The position numbers and the translations under genes are program-made. From NCBI GenBank assembly GCA_905203795.1, contig CAJKXG010000053.1, positions 1-7,699 of the forward strand: 7,699 nt of DNA, in the 5' to 3' direction. This stretch comes from an uncultured Oscillospiraceae bacterium. GTDB lineage: Bacteria > Bacillota > Clostridia > Oscillospirales > Acutalibacteraceae. How positions within the stretch are numbered: position 1 is the stretch's first letter; each line of letters opens with the position of its first letter. Positions 5,392-7,699 of this stretch are shown here, one piece after another. The notes beneath the pieces are model-generated. The model searched no databases. It was not told the DNA's origin and was given only the letters and a program-made list of their open reading frames with translations.

Positions 5392-7620
5392 ATGAAAACA
5401 ACACGAGCGCTGTTGCGGGCGTTGCTGGCGATGAGTCTGTGCGTGGCGCTGCTGCTGCCTTGCGTGGGCAGCGTGTCCGCCGCCGAGACGGCGTTGCCGA
5501 GTCCCGCCGACAATCTCGTCGCCAAATACGGTGAAGAGGTCATCAAGATCGCGTGTATCGGCGACAGCGTGACTGTCGGTGTCGGCGGCACGCCTTATCC
5601 GCAGCAGCTGCAAAGCAAGCTGGGCAGCTTTTTTCAAGTGACCAATTTCGGCGTCAGCGGGTCTACCGCGATGAATGACGGTCACAACGAGAGTGTCAAC
5701 GAGAAAGTGCAGTACGGCTATCGCACGGCAAAGCCGTATCCCGAAACGCCGAATTGGATGCAGAGCAACCGCCGCATCATTGCAAGCGGCATTGATCTCG
5801 ACGGCAACGAGGTCGAGGTGGACGGCACTTTTGACAGCACAAACGGTGTCACGTGGGCAAATTGCACCGTGTATGAGCAGACTAAGCTGTACCGCGCGGA
5901 CATTTACATCATTGCCATCGGCGGTAACGACTGCAAGACTACCAACTGGCGCGAAGGGCATGCCTTCTACGAGGATTATCGCGAATTGATTGAAGAATAC
6001 GTGAATTTGCCGTGGCATCCGCTGGTGATCGTCGGCACGTCCCCCGCGATGGCAGGACATCCCAGTTTCAACACCGTTGCGCTGCGCGATGAAATTGTGC
6101 CGTATCAGCGGCAAGTGGCAGCGGAAATGGGTCTGCCGCTGGTGGAGACGTTCAACCCCACCTACGATCATCCCGAATACTTCATTGATGACGGTATTCA
6201 TCTGAACACGCAGGGCTACGGCGTGGTGGCCGACCAGTATGCGAAGTCGATCACCGCCATGGTGGACTCCTTCTCCTCTGCGGAGTTGACCGCGTTCACG
6301 GCGAACGGCGTGAAGGGCGAAGTGGACAACGAAACGGATTCGGTGTATCTGTCCATGCCGTTCGGCACGGATCTGACCAAGCTGAGCGCCAAAGCGGCGG
6401 TGAACATCCACACGCAGGCGCTCGAAGCCACGGATTTCAGCAAGCCGGTGACCTTCACCGTCACATCGGCGGACAAAACGGAAACGAGGGAGTACACCGT
6501 GTATACATCCATTCAGCGGAAGATTCGCGTCGCGTGCATGGGCGACAGCGTGACAGCGGGCGGATTCCCGACGCAGTTGCAGACGATCCTCGGCGAAGCG
6601 TATGACGTGAAAAACTATGGTGTGAACAGCACGACTGTGCAAAAAGACGGTATGATGGAGACGCAAGGCAATGCGGTGCCGGTCGCCGGCTCCGGCGCGT
6701 ACGTCAACACGTCTCAATATGGTCAGAGCATTGCGTTTAAGCCTGACATTGCGTTCATCCTGCTGGGAGCCAACGACTCCAAACAGAGCGCGGAAGGCGC
6801 CACCAACGGCGACTGGAATCTGGTCACCAACTGGAAGGAAGGCAGCGACCAAGCGTTTGCCGCCGGTCTGGAAGAACTGGTCGAGGTTTATCGTAAGATC
6901 GGCGCGACGGTGGTGCTTGCCACCTCCACCAAGGCGTTCACCACTACATGGGGTGTGCAGCCGACCGTCGTAGACAATTACATCGTACCGATCCAGCGCG
7001 CGGTGGCGGAAAAACTGGATTGCCCGCTGGTGGATTTGTACGCGATCTTTAAGGATCATCGGGAACTGCTCGGCGGCGACGGGTTGCATCCCAACGAGAA
7101 TGGCAACCAGCGCATTGCGGAGGCCTATGCCGCAGTCGTCAAGACGCAGGATATTCCGTCCTGCGCGCGTCAGGCGACAGAGATGCTGATTGACGGTATG
7201 CCGGAAAAATGTGAGTATGAGTTGGGCGCAGAGGCGCTGGATGTGACCGGCGGTGCGGTGAAGGTGCTGTACGATGACGACAGCATCGAGATTTATCCGA
7301 TGCGTCCGGCGATGGTGAGCGGGTTCGACGGCAGCAAAGCCGGTACGCAGACCATCACCGTGAAGCTGCAAGGCGTCACCACGGAATTTGAGGTGACGGT
7401 GAAGGATGCGACCATGTACGGCGATGTGGACGGCAGCGAAGCAGTGGATTCGTCCGACGCGCGTGTGGTGCTGCAGGCAGCGGTCGGCAAGGTCGCGCTG
7501 ACAGAGGAGCAGATCAAAGCAGCGGATGTGGACGGCAACGAGACGGTGGATTCGTCCGATGCGCGTTTGATCCTGCAAAAGAGCGTGAGCAAGATCGATC
7601 ATTTCCCCGTGGAAGAATAA
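5392..7620 (+). CDS. Secreted dual-SGNH/GDSL hydrolase with Ig-like domain and type I dockerin, copy 2
   Basis: This 742-residue paralogue of the preceding gene has the same order of parts: signal peptide (cleavage near residue 30), SGNH domain A (about 48-293), beta-sandwich linker (about 294-374), SGNH domain B (about 376-586), Ig-like domain and dockerin (about 675-742). Domain A keeps GDSVT (Ser59), FGVSG (Gly87), GGND (Asn179) and DGIH (Asp267, His270). Domain B keeps Ser386, Gly410, Asn461 and Asp563/His566. Domain A differs widely from copy 1, with a longer variable segment between residues about 98 and 160 that accounts for the 18 extra residues. Domain B has only 8 replacements, and the linker, Ig-like domain and dockerin are identical. 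A different or broader ester specificity through domain A, with the same docking partner, is a reasonable inference. The gene has its own promoter and terminator. Confidence 0.9.
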   Translation: MKTTRALLRALLAMSLCVALLLPCVGSVSAAETALPSPADNLVAKYGEEVIKIACIGDSVTVGVGGTPYPQQLQSKLGSFFQVTNFGVSGSTAMNDGHNESVNEKVQYGYRTAKPYPETPNWMQSNRRIIASGIDLDGNEVEVDGTFDSTNGVTWANCTVYEQTKLYRADIYIIAIGGNDCKTTNWREGHAFYEDYRELIEEYVNLPWHPLVIVGTSPAMAGHPSFNTVALRDEIVPYQRQVAAEMGLPLVETFNPTYDHPEYFIDDGIHLNTQGYGVVADQYAKSITAMVDSFSSAELTAFTANGVKGEVDNETDSVYLSMPFGTDLTKLSAKAAVNIHTQALEATDFSKPVTFTVTSADKTETREYTVYTSIQRKIRVACMGDSVTAGGFPTQLQTILGEAYDVKNYGVNSTTVQKDGMMETQGNAVPVAGSGAYVNTSQYGQSIAFKPDIAFILLGANDSKQSAEGATNGDWNLVTNWKEGSDQAFAAGLEELVEVYRKIGATVVLATSTKAFTTTWGVQPTVVDNYIVPIQRAVAEKLDCPLVDLYAIFKDHRELLGGDGLHPNENGNQRIAEAYAAVVKTQDIPSCARQATEMLIDGMPEKCEYELGAEALDVTGGAVKVLYDDDSIEIYPMRPAMVSGFDGSKAGTQTITVKLQGVTTEFEVTVKDATMYGDVDGSEAVDSSDARVVLQAAVGKVALTEEQIKAADVDGNETVDSSDARLILQKSVSKIDHFPVEE
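6214..6617 (+). repeat. Identical block 1, copy in gene 2 (404 bp)
   Basis: This is the exact match of 3815-4218. It is bounded on the left by the diverged domain A and on the right by the first mismatch at 6618 (T here, C at 4219). Confidence 0.93.
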
Positions 7621-7669
7621 GCATATATCGGCAACAGGCGGCAGGTTTTCCTGCCGCCTGTTTTTGTAT
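6998..7669 (+). repeat. Identical block 2, copy in gene 2 (672 bp)
   Basis: This is the exact match of 4599-5270. The last mismatch before it is at 6997 (C here, A at 4598), which changes Ser to Arg. Sequence beyond 7669 is unrelated to unit 1 or to the junction. Confidence 0.93.
7635..7665 (+). terminator. Strong intrinsic terminator of the second SGNH-dockerin gene
   Basis: The 11-bp stem, TTTT loop and T5 tract are identical to those at 5236-5266. The 30 bases from 7670 to the window end show no recognisable feature. Confidence 0.93.
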
Positions 7670-7699
7670 AGGATCGCCGCATCTGCCCATACTAACCGT

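Larger units (their letters stand above)
5271..7669 (+). repeat. Tandem duplication unit 2 (promoter-gene-terminator cassette)
   Basis: This is the right copy of the duplication. It begins at the base after unit 1 ends, with GCACAATC aligning to GCAAAATC of unit 1, and finishes four bases after its own terminator U-tract. From 6214 onward it runs at a constant offset of 2399 to unit 1. Confidence 0.85.

Noticed and set aside
5363..5395. A 10-codon upstream reading frame in the leader of copy 2, ending ATGA over the main start codon
   Set aside because: It has no good ribosome binding site and no counterpart in the leader of copy 1, so it looks like chance.

Overview
The window looks like a GC-rich member of the Clostridia (a Ruminococcaceae/Oscillospiraceae-type Firmicute). 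This is inferred from three things: consensus sigma-A promoters with 17-nt spacers and purine-rich Shine-Dalgarno sites, a DUF1538 membrane protein paired with a PII-like regulator, and secreted proteins ending in type I dockerin modules. No rRNA, tRNA, CRISPR array or insertion sequence was seen. The species cannot be told from the sequence.

Layout. Positions 1-492 (minus strand) hold the N-terminal 164 codons of RsmI, the 16S rRNA C1402 2'-O-methyltransferase; the rest lies outside the window. A short divergent promoter region (493-611) has two back-to-back promoters that appear to share one palindromic -35 box, TTGCAA. To the right, 612-2129 and 2143-2826 form a two-gene operon. The first gene encodes a two-repeat DUF1538 integral membrane protein. 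The second encodes a protein made of two fused PII-like domains. The likely arrangement is a transporter-like membrane protein controlled by its own PII-type sensor; its substrate is unknown. A hairpin at 2847-2880 probably ends this operon.

The right-hand 62% of the window (2932-7669) is a head-to-tail tandem duplication. Unit 1 is 2932-5270 and unit 2 is 5271-7669. Each unit is a complete transcription cassette: a TTGACA-N17-TACAAT promoter, a Shine-Dalgarno site, one long gene and a strong intrinsic terminator. The two genes (724 and 742 aa) encode secreted paralogues with the same order of parts: signal peptide, SGNH/GDSL hydrolase domain A, a beta-sandwich linker, SGNH/GDSL domain B, a bacterial Ig-like domain and a C-terminal type I dockerin. 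They are probably carbohydrate or glycan esterases, made for attachment to a cohesin scaffold if the genome encodes one.

The most notable signal is how unevenly the two copies have diverged. Domain A is strongly diverged, with a net 18-residue insertion in copy 2. The linker block is identical over 404 bp. The first part of domain B differs at about 29 of 380 positions. The last 672 bp, including the terminator, are identical again. This patchwork suggests gene conversion between the copies, or possibly an assembly artefact, combined with divergence of the first catalytic domain.
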